DNA from: Melampsora larici-populina 98AG31 | Lineage: Eukaryota > Basidiomycota > Pucciniomycetes > Pucciniales > Melampsoraceae | DNA length: 64,000 nucleotides | NCBI RefSeq assembly: GCF_000204055.1 | Contig: NW_006768776.1 | Coordinates: 1,147,019-1,211,018 of the forward strand | Reading direction: 5' to 3' | Part shown: piece after piece, positions 46,505-58,152 of the stretch | Layout of the letters: each line of letters begins with the position of its first letter | Numbering within the stretch: the first letter of the stretch is position 1 | Notes under the pieces: generated by a model | What the model saw: only the letters and a program-made list of their open reading frames with translations | Told to the model about the DNA's origin: nothing | Databases searched by the model: none | Translations under genes and position numbers: made by a program

Positions 46505-49500
46505 ATGCCCTCAACAACATCAGAACCACCAAGTCCAGGTCCATCAACTGCAAATTCAAATTCAAACTATCAAAACCAAGCAATAGAACCAATTGGAATC
46601 ACACCTCAAATCGCACCTGATATAATCACCTTACCAACAGTTTTAATAACTTATAAACATCCTTTAACTTCTCAACCTAGATCAGTTAAAGCAAGAATCG
46701 ATCGAAATGTTCCTTTAGATGAAGTGGTACGACAACTGTGTACTTCGGCTCAACTGGCTATCAATGAACCGGCTCATCATTTTTCGTTGAGAGATGCTTC
46801 CAACAACGAATTGATAACCAATGAAAACGTTTGTAATCTTTCTTATAGTTTGTTATCATCATTCGGTTGAAATGACTTTTAAAAACTCATGATATCGAAT
46901 TTCTCTTTGCTTTACTTAGGTTCATAGAAAGGTCTCGAATGGGTGTATGACACTTAAATTGGTTCCTTCACCTACACTGGAAGCTAAAGAGATGGCTGAA
47001 ATATTATCGAACAATTTAGCTGATGACAAGATGATCAAACTTATGTTATTCAGCCTAAAAGATTACTTGAGAGTTAGTTTCTTTTTTTCACTTGTTTTTG
47101 TCCCTCTATGCTATAGACCGATCCTTTCCTGATTAAATTCTGGGGTTCTTTAGGAAGCTGATTTTACCGCTGAGTTTGAAGCTCGAGGTGGATCTTTAGC
47201 ACTTGCAAGACTTTGTGAACAAACTTCAGCCGGTAATACACTTGCATATGCACTTTCAGCACTACAAGTTTTAGCCGAACAAGATCGAGCAAATGATTTA
47301 TTCACACCAATTGGCTTACACCGTTTCGCACATCTTCTTAGTACATCAGCACTTGTGAATGTTTTACGTCCAACTACAGCTGTTATTCGTAGATTAGTAA
47401 GTGCAGAGAATGGGTTTGAAACGGTTTGGCCAGCACTTGATTCGACTCTGGATAATGAAGAAGAACAAAGAACAGAAGAAATCTTGAGTGTATTAGCAAA
47501 ACGAGTTGCAGGTGCAACTAATGCTGATTTCGGTCTTGCTCAAGTTACACTTGCATTAGTCAATGAATTGATTAGAGGATCCTTATTAACATCAGATCGA
47601 GATACGTTTATAAATTTCGAAGAAGCTTTAGAAAAAGCAGGGATGTCAAAATCAGTGATTAGATTACAAGAAGGAGCACCAGGTGAATCAGATGGATTGG
47701 TTTTAGGTTATCAAACTCTTTCGGGTCAATTGTTTACGAAATTAAGAGAAATGGTAGTGTCATCTGAATATGAAAGAGATGTGAATAAATTAATGGAGAT
47801 GGCAGATAGAGCTTGTGAATTGGATTCGAAGGCTGATGAAAATCAAGATGAACTTGAAGAACGTGAAGCTAGGAAATGGAAAACTCTTGGATTCGAATCT
47901 GAGAATTTATTAGATGATTTTGAAAATGTTGGATCACTTGGACTTAAACTCATGTATAGATTCATTACTGTTCATACACCTGAATTCGATAAGGTTAGAT
48001 TTGCGAAACATATTATCTTACTTTTGAGTTTTTGCTTACTGATTGACTTGATTGATTCTCATTGGTTTTGAATAGTTTATTTTGGAAGAGTTATCAAGAC
48101 CAGAGGCTAAACGATGTCCTTTTGCTAAAGCATCAAACAAATGTGCAGAGGTCAATCATTTGTGATATTCATTCTGGTTTACTCTTCCTTCACTTTTCCA
48201 CATGGAACTCTGACTCATAATTTGTGTATTCTTTCCCAGATCTTAGCCGAGATCTACGAATGGAATGCAACTGAAACATCACAAGCACCAAGACTAAATA
48301 TGGCAACAGCTTACCAACCCTTAATGATTCAATTACCGAAACTACATTCACATGTATTGAAATTCTTTAGATTAATGTGGTCAGCATCAGGAGCAACGAC
48401 ACATGATTTCACAAGAGTAGGAGTTTTAGTACGATCACATCTTTCGAATGTATTAAGAGGAATCGCTATTACGGGTACAGAAAGACAAGGATCTAGACCT
48501 CAATGGGCTGAACTTATTCGTGAACTTGAAACAGTTGATTATGTAAGAGTTAGAGATCGACAAATGCAAGAACTAGCTCTTGAAGATAGTTTGTTAAACA
48601 AACCACCCGTTAGGTAAGCGTTTTTCTCAAGATTCGAATTTCATTCAAGACTTTCAAATCGATACGAAAACTGATTTATCCTTGATTTCTTCATTCATCA
48701 TTTGTTGGATTATCGATCTGGTTATCTAGAAATTTAAGAGGAAAATTGTATCAAGATTCGGTTGAATTTATAAAATCTCAAAGAATTAATTCATTAATGC
48801 AAGGAAGTTGGTTTGTACATTCATCAAATATACCAAATCAATTAAACACAAGTCATAATCATAATACTCGAAATCAAAAGAATTCGACTACACCTACTTT
48901 AGGTGGAGCAGTTCTACAACAACAACAACAAGCTAAGTGGAGATTTTATAGATTGGCACCTAATAAGAAATATTTACATTATTTGGAGAGTCAATTACCT
49001 ACTGTGCCGGTTAAGAATGGGGTAGATGAAATGCCAGATCGAAGTAAGTTTCAAGATGTTTTTTTCTAGATTTTGTTGGAAGATGATGGTGAAATTGATG
49101 AAGAATTGTGTGTGTTTCTTTGAATTTCAATAGTTGAGATTTCTTCAATCACAGAAATCATTAGCGGGAATGGAGCACCTGAATTACCCCAACCAGCTGG
49201 AATCCGAAACCTAACCCGAAGATCAAGTACTCATTCCACCACTTCTACCACCACCGATAGTTCACCTACTACACCTCAATTATCACATCCTTTAAATCAT
49301 CATCATCATAATACAATACCTAAACTTGCATTGATGGGAGCAGGACAAACCTTGGCGATCTTGATACCTTCTTCTGTTGAACTTCATGCAGAATGGTTAG
49401 ATGGATTGAATTTATTGAGAGAAGATGGGGCAATGGTTGCTACGAAAGAATCGGCTCAATTGGTTTTTACTTTAACTCAAATCGGTACTCAAATTAAATT

Positions 49501-49759
49501 ATTAGATTTAAGTGGGGAAAGAGTTGAAATACCAAAGTAGGTTTTTATTTATTTCTTTCTTTCTTCAGAACATAAGCGCACAAAGAGCAGAGATTTTTTA
49601 CTTATTTTTTTCTTGTTGGGGGGGTTTTGATCCAGTCATTTAGAAATCCCTGCAGTGCCTATCAGTACAGATTTTTTTTATTCTGAAGGTGCTAATAGTA
49701 ATAATCTAGATACGAATCAAGAAAATCATCAACAGCAACAAGTGATTGATCCAGTTTAA
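46505..49759 (+). CDS. ELMO/CED-12 family protein (fungal Lmo1-like)
   Basis: ELMO proteins pair with DOCK-type exchange factors to activate Rac/Rho GTPases; the yeast counterpart is Lmo1 with Dck1, acting on Rho5. Eight exons (46505-46828, 46920-47072, 47154-47993, 48076-48150, 48240-48613, 48730-49043, 49134-49536, 49636-49759) give 2607 nt and 868 aa. An armadillo-like N-terminal region (AEFEARGGSLALARLC, LAKRVAGATNADFGLAQVTL) precedes the ELMO domain core (VGSLGLKLMYRFITVHTPEF, AEIYEWNATE). The C-terminal third has PH-domain-like segments (LMQGSWFVHSS, AKWRFYRLAPNKKYLHYLE), a Ser/Thr/His-rich insert and a Gln-rich tail. All introns are GT-AG with consistent phase; the first uses GTTTGT. 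The assignment rests on motif order and is good but not certain. Confidence 0.85.
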
Positions 49760-50664
49760 TCTATCATGATCATCAATCTTTTTTTCTCTTTGGGTTTAAT
49801 TTAAATTATATGAAACATCTTTTTTTTTCTCTCTTTGAAATGCGTTTGCTCGTTTTATTTATTTATTTTTTTGTTTGGATTTTTTTGGTGAAGGTTTTGT
49901 TAAGTTGGAAATTCACTGAAGGATTTTTTCATTTTTTTTATTATATTATATATATATATATATTGTATGTTTCTTGTGTTGTAACAATCTGATTGGAGTG
50001 CAATTTAGGTGATAATTTCAAGCATTTTATGAAGATCTTGGATTTTTCTCATCAGTTTTGAACAATTTTTCCACCTGTTTATTTCAGGGTGTCTAGGGTT
50101 TGTGGGTTGGTGATTCTTCATGCTGTGGAATAGCCGTGTTCAAACCAAACCCGGTTGCACAAAAACCCGGTACACCCGGTCAACTTTTTGGCTGGAAGGT
50201 GTCAAGAGCTGTCACTAGATAAACAAAGTTATCACCAAAAACGCAACTGGGTATACTGGGTTTTTGTGTCAACCGGGTTTGGTTTGAACACGGCTAATAT
50301 TTATGCGTGTTGGGTGGTTGAACACTTGTAGTCTATTAGGATTACAAACTTCATGATATGATCCTTATTCAATGAAGATTGTTCCATGGAATGCATGTTT
50401 AGTCTTGGATTGCGCTTAATTTATGACAATGAAATCATTTGAAACTTGTGGAGTCTCAAGATTGAATGTGATAAGATTCTGGTGAACCATAAGTCAACTA
50501 AAACAAATACTAGAAAGAAGACTAAAAAGAAACCTTAATCTATGGATCTAGATAAAACAACAGAATAGTTTATGAAATGATGAAAAAAACGATTGATAAA
50601 ATGCACTTAATCAAATGAGGATGAGGAAAAAAAATGAGAAAGAAAACAGCATGTTTCCAAGAGA
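49760..50664. other. Intergenic region between convergent genes
   Basis: This region holds the 3' ends of the ELMO gene (+) and the glycoprotein gene (-), a (TA)n run at 49947-49963 and the 162-bp MITE at 50133-50294. No additional gene is seen. Confidence 0.6.
50133..50294. mobile_element. 162-bp MITE with TA target duplication
   Basis: The element begins GCCGTGTTCAAACCAAACCC and ends with its complement, extended as an imperfect palindrome (ACAAAAACCCGGTA against TATACTGGGTTTTTGT). TA dinucleotides flank both ends (50131-50132, 50295-50296), as for Tc1/mariner-derived MITEs. It lies in the short space between two convergent genes. Confidence 0.7.
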
Positions 50665-52218
50665 TTATGAGTTGTATGTGAGATAACAACCAACAAAAAA
50701 AGTGGTCAACAGTAAAGAATTCATTCGCAATATAGAAGCATCTGATTTTGCTCCCTTTGAAGTATCAGTTTGACCAGAGCTACCGTTTTGACTAGAACTA
50801 CCTTGTTTACCTGCATTAGCTGTTCCAGTTTGTAGAGCAGGAGCTGTACCATCCCAATAATAAGTTACACCAGAAGGAGCTGGTGAAGTGGTAGTTTGAC
50901 AAAGAGATGAAGCGGGTGCTGCTACTGGTAATGGAGTAGGCATTTGACCTTGAACGAAAGTTGATGTGGATGTTGTACCGTTTCCGGGATAGGCTCCTAC
51001 TGGTAAATCCAAGTTTGCTTCACAATTTGTGAAACCTGGTTCTTCATAATCTCCTGGCATGGTCCATAAACTTGTGTAAGAAAAAAAGGATTTGATGAAG
51101 GTTTAGTGCTTGAAAAGAATTTGAGGTTGTAGACCATCGGGATGTTTCACTTACCAGCCCATGAGATCATAGGTATTTTTACAATAAGGGTACGAGTTGG
51201 GTCCATGACATGCACGTAAACAAAACACTGCATTTCCAGGAATATCACATCCACCTGGTTCGATCATTTTATTTGAAGTGAAAATTAATTCAAATGTAAC
51301 AATAGAAAAGATAGATCCAAGATGTTAAACTTACCCATAAATTGCATAAAGTCATGGGCTCCGTCGACTGCTGCTCCTACAGGATTACCCACTAGTAGAA
51401 CCAAAAAAACATTAGGTTGAATCTGATGAAATATGACCTCAGATACGTAAGTGCTCGTGATTACTTACCTCCCATAGCTCCATGGTTATCGTACTCGCCA
51501 CTGTTGTAGACTCAAGGAAAGTCAGCCCTCGACTTCATTCTTGGTGAACCGTCAGACATATGAGAGAACTCGACTGACCCGCAATCATTTGCTCCCAAAT
51601 TCATTTTAGCTGGGTTATACGTTCCAGAGATCTGAACGTAATCAGAGGTTTTCCTAAAATGAGCAGTTTTAATGAACCCATCAGGTAGAGCTAAAAAATA
51701 TGAAAGGCATGATGAGCAAGTGAAAGACAATCTAATTCATGAACATATCTTCTGTAATATAAGAATTATTCACGTCTGGTATTATTGTAAGGGTTGATAC
51801 AATATGTGACTGCAACTGCTTCAGCGTCTACTAAATTTTGAGTAGTAGGATCTGGTGGCATAAGGATACAAAAGTCTGTAGCACTGAACAAGAAAAAAGA
51901 GATAAAATGACGTCAGGCGCTTTCATAAACGTCGGATTATGGATACATTGAGTCAAGATGGATTACAAACCTATTTAATTGCATTTGTCGCCCCATGCCG
52001 GTCATTGAAGGAGGCGGAAAACTTTGACCATTGATGATAACGTTAGATTTGGGCGGGGTCCATGGACCAGGTACAGCAGTGGCCGTTACAGCTGGAGGTC
52101 TAGGTCCATCACCTCCGATCACTGGTGTAGGTGGAGGAACGAAGTTATCGGCAAAGATAGAGATAAAATTTGAAGATAAGACGAAAACGCCGGCAAGTGT
52201 TGAGGGATTAGTTCTCAT
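50665..52218 (-). CDS. Secreted GPI-anchored glycoprotein, MAG-like
   Basis: The protein resembles basidiomycete 'macrophage-activating glycoprotein'-type cell-surface proteins, whose biochemical role is unclear. Seven exons (52218-51971, 51883-51774, 51690-51579, 51500-51469, 51391-51335, 51254-51155, 51070-50665) give 1065 nt and 354 aa. A signal peptide (MRTNPSTLAGVFVLSSNFIS) is followed by a Pro-rich segment. The conserved domain has ATDFCILMPPD, AVAVTYC, LPDGFIKTAHFRKTSDYVQ, GGEYDNHGAMG, NPVGAAVDG, CLRACHG, DLMGC and MPGDYEEPGFTNCEA; its even Cys pattern fits disulfides. A Ser/Gly/Thr-rich stalk and a hydrophobic C-terminus (MNSLLLTTFFVGCYLTYNS) indicate a GPI anchor. The family name is from recalled motif similarity. 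Exon 4 is only 32 nt. Confidence 0.87.
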
Positions 52219-54130
52219 TTTTCCACAAAGATGTTGATAAGTGCTATCGAATATCTTGTTGACTAAATTATGTTAATTAGGAATTCTGGATGCCAAACCG
52301 TGAAACGCAAAGGACTGATGAGTCAGTTTGAGAAAGCAGCGTATGAAGGTCATAACTGATGAGATGAGAGTTTTAGTTATGTAACAAAGATAGATAGTTT
52401 AGGAGACATCCGCAGGGGGTTTCAATCATGTGGAATGATGAACAAACAGGAGGAATTGTAGAAAGATGACATAATTCTTGAGGAGCAAAGGGATATGAAT
52501 ATAGGTGTAAGATTGAGAAATCACCGAAAGATGAAATGACTTACCTTCAAGGTATTCTGTTTGGGGAAAGCTGATGGAGATTATTATGATTGTTGATAGA
52601 TTATAAAAAAGATTGTGAAAGGGAATGAAATGGATTGGTACCAATGAATGAATGTTGAAGTGGATCAAGATAAAGATAAAAAAGGTTGAATCAACCACTT
52701 CAGCTTTGACCTTCTCGCCCTTGTTTTTAGCTCAGAACCAAGTGGCAAGGACTTTTTGCCCTTTGTACGCGGGATGAGAAAGTATGTCGGGGAACCAGTT
52801 CAACGATCGAGGAACTCTTTTTCCAATCGAGGATGTTCCTTGAGGTTCCTTGGAACTTGTTCAAAGGACTCAACTCTTTCATGACTAGTCACTACAGGTC
52901 TCACGTATCTGACATGGTGACGTTATCCTTGATGAGAGTGTGAAAACATTCGAAGTCGTGGATGTCGCTCGCCGAGGAAGCTCAGTGAAAATAGAGTGAA
53001 CGAAGTGACCAAGTTTCGCCACTCTTTGAGAAGTTTGCTTCTGCAATAAGTTTCCTTCGCGCAAGACTTAGGAAAGGAATCATGAAGCCCTGTGAAATGA
53101 CCTTCCTAGGCTCAACGGAAGAAGGTACAACATTTTGACCCTTGATGATTACTTTGCCCTATCGTCAATCATTTGTAGGCTCGAAAAATCTGGACGACAA
53201 CTGATCGAAGGACTTGCACAATCAAGTACGAATGCGTTCCACCACTGATATTAGAACTCAAACATGATGGCCGCAAGAAGGTCGAGCTTGTTGTAGAACA
53301 TAAACTATTGCCATATATAGATGCAGCTTCCCCTTTCTGAAGAGAGCTGTTGGGACATAATCACATCAGCCTCCGCTTCAACCGCAGCTGAAGCGCGGCG
53401 GTATGATGAATGAGAATTGAGCGCCGCACGAAATGGCCGATCCAGCTCTGCGTGTCAGGGCTAGATTTTTTTGATAAAAATTGACAGAACCATCAATCGT
53501 GACACTTTACAATTTCTTCAAGGACCCCAGGATCAGAAGCTTTGGCTGCCCGATATGAGAGAACAAAAGAAGCAAATTCGCAAAAAAGAAGAACACGAGA
53601 TTCTAAACGTTCTCCATTCTCATCATCCTTAGCGCAATGTTGTCTTTTGTCGCCTCGAGTGACCCGATCCTGCGCTAGTAGTCACGTCTTTATCAATACC
53701 ACCGGTTACCTTGGTGTGCTCGGGACAGAGGGAAGGAAATCGCTCTCAGACTCTGGGCTTTTGTCCACGCGTCCGCGGGTCAGTTGCGAAGAACTCGAGA
53801 AGTTTGTGCAGGAAAAACTCGATGTGAGCGGAATGGTACACTTTGTTCTGAGCTGCAATAAATCCCCTCGGCAAGCCAGGCTCCGGTGCCCTATGTCCAC
53901 TCTCTCGAGAAAGAAATGATTTTTTTCGAAGGCAAGTCTTAACTCTCTCAACCTCCAGTGCTTCCCAATTTCCTTTCACAGTTCCACCTGCACCGCGCCA
54001 AGTTCCAGTCTCATGGAAGCCATTGTACCCTCGTGCCTTTGTGACATCCACTATAAGAACTAACTCATGATGCCTGACGGAGATTGCTCAAACTTCACAT
54101 TCGCGTTAAACAGCCAGCACTTTTATAATC
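52219..54130. other. Intergenic region between divergent genes
   Basis: These 1.9 kb separate the glycoprotein gene (-) and the F-box-like gene (+), so both promoters should lie here. Open frames of 81-125 aa at 53.5-54.05 kb occur on both strands, show no family features and have no obvious splice partners. No repeat structure was identified. Confidence 0.45.
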
Positions 54131-55758
54131 ATGCTCAGTATAATCGACGAAAATGAAATCAAGACTGGAACTTACAAGTCCGACTCGAAGAAAACCCTTT
54201 TGGATTTACCACAGAATGTGATTACGAGGATTATTGAACACGTAGCCTCATACGCAGAGCGTGAACACTGTCGTCTTACAGTCAACAGGGCAATGAATTC
54301 GCTGGGCTCTTTGGCGAAGGAGATACCAACGATCCCGATGAGAACATCGAATGAAACACTTTCGATTGACTCTGCATCTTCGACGATTAGTTACTATCTT
54401 TGCTATCTTCAACGTGACCGAGATCCGATGCTTGATAGTGCGGAGTCCTTTGGTTCGGTCAACACGTATTTTTATCAGCTCTCTGCACCCATCTTGTGGA
54501 AAGTAAGTCAATTTCCTCGTAGAATTTATTCAAGGAAGTTATCAAATATGCAGGTTGAGTTGAATTGGAGCTGATATTGACTGAGAATCATGGCGTTTTC
54601 ATTAATCATCTTCAGAAGCTCTTGTTTCCTACGCGTTTCCCCATTTCAATTTCCCTATGGACAGATGATATCCTACCAAAACACGGTCATCTCGTTCGTG
54701 ATATATCCTTCACCTTGGGTGAAAGCTTCGGTTCGCCGAATTCCTCATACCCACCTGAGTATGAGAACACGCTCATCTACAAAGCTAATAATCGGCAGCA
54801 AATTATCGAACAACGGGATGTACACTGCTATGGAACTTTTCTAGGGCTTTCTCCCGGTACGATTCTTAAAATCTTCGAGCTGTGTCCTAATATCAACTCG
54901 ATTAAGCTTAGGTGCCCAACGATCAGCGCGATGGGTGATATCAGTCAATCGGATTTTATCCATGAAATGTCTCGTCGGTTGAATCGGTTCATACCAAAGT
55001 GTTCCCGGCTGACAAAACTGAGTATCTTGTTGCAAGACGGAATGCCTTTACCAATCACCTTGATAAGCTCTCTCTTGGATCAATTACCCATGTTATCATC
55101 ATTCTCTTGCTTAGGCTGCCCTGTTGATAACAACTCAAGAAGGATGCTTGATGATGGACGTGCGCAGGATGGCTTCGCTTTGGGCCAATCGATCTCTCAA
55201 CTTGATCATCTCACTCACCTTCATCTTTACGCGACCGATTTCGAATTTAAAACTTGGACTCGGTTTACCTGGCCTAGCAAGATCACTGAACTAACGCTCA
55301 TGAGATGTGTTGGTTTTTATGGGTTCAAGTTTCACAAACTTTTGCAACACATTGCACCTCAACTTGTCACTCTTACTCTGCAATTTGGTGGTGATCTACA
55401 CCGTTCTTCGGATTTTTCCCCAAACGAACCTCGGTGTACTTTACCAGCGCTCACCAAACTCACCCTTTACGCCGAGGGACGATACCCACTACTCATCTCT
55501 GCTTTTGAAAAGTGTAACGCTCTGCAAGAAATTAACTATTTTGACTTGAGTTCTTTAGATTGGTTGCATCTTCCCGAACTCATAAGTCGCCCTGCCTGGC
55601 CTGAGCTCCAGGAATTGGAGCTTACTACTTCTGATCATTTCATCAAGTCTTTACGTCATCATGAAAATCGTTTGAAAGATCAAGTTAAGAAGGCCTGTCT
55701 TGCCCTCAATATCTCATTGGTAATTAAAGACCCACCACTAAAAGGATCTGTCTCATAG
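54131..55758 (+). CDS. F-box-like / leucine-rich protein
   Basis: F-box proteins recruit substrates to SCF ubiquitin ligases, often through leucine-rich repeats. Two exons (54131-54502 and 54571-55758) give 519 aa. Near the N-terminus LLDLPQNVITRIIEHVASYA resembles the start of an F-box. YFYQLSAPILWK and the continuation LILTENHGVFINHLQKLLFP fit the helix pattern that follows the F-box in expanded fungal families. The rest shows irregular leucine-rich segments (LTKLSILLQDGMPLPITLIS, LTHLHLYATDFEFKTW, LPALTKLTLYAEGRYPLLIS). The donor GTAAGT is clear. The acceptor AATTGGAG at 54570 was picked because it alone restores the open phase, and is less typical. The F-box call is moderate. Confidence 0.7.
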
Positions 55759-56817
55759 TTCAAGTTTTCTTGTGGTAAATTTTCTAACCGCTTGGAAAGA
55801 GTTTGAGCGATTTGTTAGGGTTATGTCGTTTGTTTAGGGTTCTCTATCAATCATTCCTGGTGGCAACTCTGTGGGTACTCGAAGTTAAAATGTAAAAAAT
55901 CTCTCATCACCTATATGTAGTTTTTGTTCAATTACACCTGGCTTTGTAACTGGATCTGAATGTCATTTGGAACACCATTAACTGAAAAATTACTACGTCG
56001 ATGCATGAGTGAGCTGACTTGGTTTTCAACCTTGAGGCACTTTGTAAGATTGGTGCATCTCAATACTGGGTTGCATACCACAAACTACTGATATTGGGGC
56101 TGGAAACTTTGAGAAATACTCACCCTACAATTATGCCGAGCAACCGGCGGGTGGCAGACTGTAAGCACACAGTAGTCCGTTTGTAAATGAGTTCCTGTTA
56201 CTTTTGGCAATTGCGAATAAAGAGCTCATGAAACTTTCAAAAGTGACAAAACGTGTCGAAGATCATGATTTTAGAATCAACAAACTCGCTTGGCGCAGCG
56301 GAGACAACGACAAGGTAAATATGAAGCGAAGGGTGCCAAACTGTAGCGGTAGTGGCATCAATAAGCAAAAGTAACCCTCGAATTGTAACTATGACGTCGG
56401 CCAGCGTTTAACTGGTAACGTCAGGGTCAACAATACGATGATGATGAAAACGAGAGAAGAGATTCCTTGGGCAAGAATGTCACATTTCTGGTCAAGACGT
56501 AGCATGTCTGTGAGATGTATACACAAGAACAGGATTCCATTGAGGATTTCTTTATTTCCTCACTTCATCGATTGATTTCTCGAATTTTTATCCATTCACA
56601 AAAATTATCAATTCAAATATCCTACAGAGCCCTTCAATATGTTGAATCAGATCTCTGTTACTGTTTTGTTACTTCTATCCATTGCTATCATGGTCATCTC
56701 TGAGCACCGTTGTAGTCGTGATTGGGCCAGATATCCACAGGGAGGTTTCCGTCAGTACACCATCATACTTTGATTCTCTCTCCCTCCCGTTTTAAAAACA
56801 CACACAAGCTGACGACC
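55759..56817. other. Intergenic region
   Basis: About 1 kb without a supported gene. It contains the 3' region of the F-box-like gene and would contain the promoter of the tentative small gene that follows. Confidence 0.4.
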
Positions 56818-57334
56818 ATGCAAATCAAAGTCTGCAACAGTTTGATCGATACCAAGACCCAACGGAATTGTGTCGCATGTGATTTGTTTTCCTTCTCGAT
56901 TTTGCATCATCAACATCTTCATCCCCACGGGCTGAGAAGCTGAACTCTACATCTGCATCTCATTTGTTCTGCTTTGTCTATCCAGCCAGTAAGGCCTACC
57001 ACAAAGGAAAAGAGTTGGACGCCTTACATTATCACAGTGGTTCGTAGCTAGATTTCACATCCAAAGAGCCTCTCCAACTTCTTTGAAAGCTATCCTAAGA
57101 TTTTATGCGTCAGACTCACATGTACGCTTGAGTGACTTGACTAATTATTTGACACGTCTTGACTTTTCAGCAAGCGACTCGTGGGATTACACATACGCCA
57201 CAGAAACAAAGGTGAACACAGGCGCCAAATACGGCGAGCTGCAACTGCCAAGTAAGTCGACCACATATTGATGTTTCAATGTTTCCTTCCTTCCTTCTCA
57301 CATAGACAAGATTAGCAGCAGTTCAAAATTTTGA
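56818..57334 (+). CDS. Tentative small 74-aa protein, four exons
   Basis: Open frames alone do not show this gene. Four segments bounded by good splice sites share phase: 56818-56878, 56986-57039, 57171-57251 and 57306-57334, totalling 225 nt (74 aa plus stop). The start reads MQIKVCNSLIDTKTQRN. Later parts include KAYHKGKELDALHYHS, ASDSWDYTYATETK, VNTGAKYGELQLPN and the end ISSSSKF. Acceptors follow pyrimidine tracts (CTTGACTTTTCAG, CCTTCTCACATAG), and one donor is GTAAGT. The donor of exon 1 is ambiguous (GTGATT chosen). No signal peptide or family is recognised. It could be a fortuitous open path; the third exon looks the most protein-like. Confidence 0.35.
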
Positions 57335-58152
57335 GAACTTGTCTACCCTGATTTGCACATGGGGCTGATGTTCTGCCCTTCTAACTTGTCCTAATGTTTC
57401 GCTCTGCCAAAACAGCTGGTGCCACTTGCACCCCATCGTGAAGAGGTTTTGATGATAGTCAATACCCATCGATGAACCGGAATTAGGCTTAACTTCTGTA
57501 TTGCCTCACCACCGGAAAGGAAATTTCATCTCATCACACAAAACTTAAAATCCACCAAATGGAAAGACTATCTTTTCAATAATATGTTGTAAAGCTTTTT
57601 AAAGACTGTAAATATAAATTCAGAGTTGTTTGTTTTGCTTAAGAGATTCTATGTACATCTTTGTACCAAATTTGATGCAAGCAAAAGTTCAGTTGTAACT
57701 TGAATTTTCTACATCCCCTCATCCCTCATCGCCCGCACAAATCTGTCTACCATGACAAAATCCTTCTCGCAGAGACACGAAAGAGCATAGGTACATGTCA
57801 CCGTGTCCTCATTTATCATCTCATCCGCACGACAAACCATAATTTCCTTGAAATGTATCTGACATGTCAATCAAAGCAACTGATTATGAAGATCACACAT
57901 CTTCGAGTTGCCCTAGTACAATCTATATGTATAGAAAGAATCGCTCATGATAATGACTCGCTAAGAAGTATACTATGCACCATCAATCAGATCAGTAAAA
58001 GTGATGTGATAAATTTCTCATCAATAAAAGATAAGTCTACAATATGAATGGGGATATAATAATTCTTTGTCTATGATATATATTTATTTGTATAATCCAT
58101 ATCTTGTTTTCTTCGTCTACATAATAAGTTTGATCTGACTTATTGTCAAATC
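57335..58152. other. Intergenic region
   Basis: An AT-rich stretch with no supported gene. It should carry the 3' untranslated region of the minus-strand tryptophan synthase gene. A 115-aa open frame (57700-58047) shows no family features. Confidence 0.4.

Noticed and set aside
49947..49963. TA-repeat run
   Set aside because: A short microsatellite in an AT-rich 3' region; not informative by itself.
53542..54051. Open frames of 101-125 aa on both strands before the F-box-like gene
   Set aside because: Both strands are open over the same stretch, with no recognisable motif; probably promoter or leader DNA.
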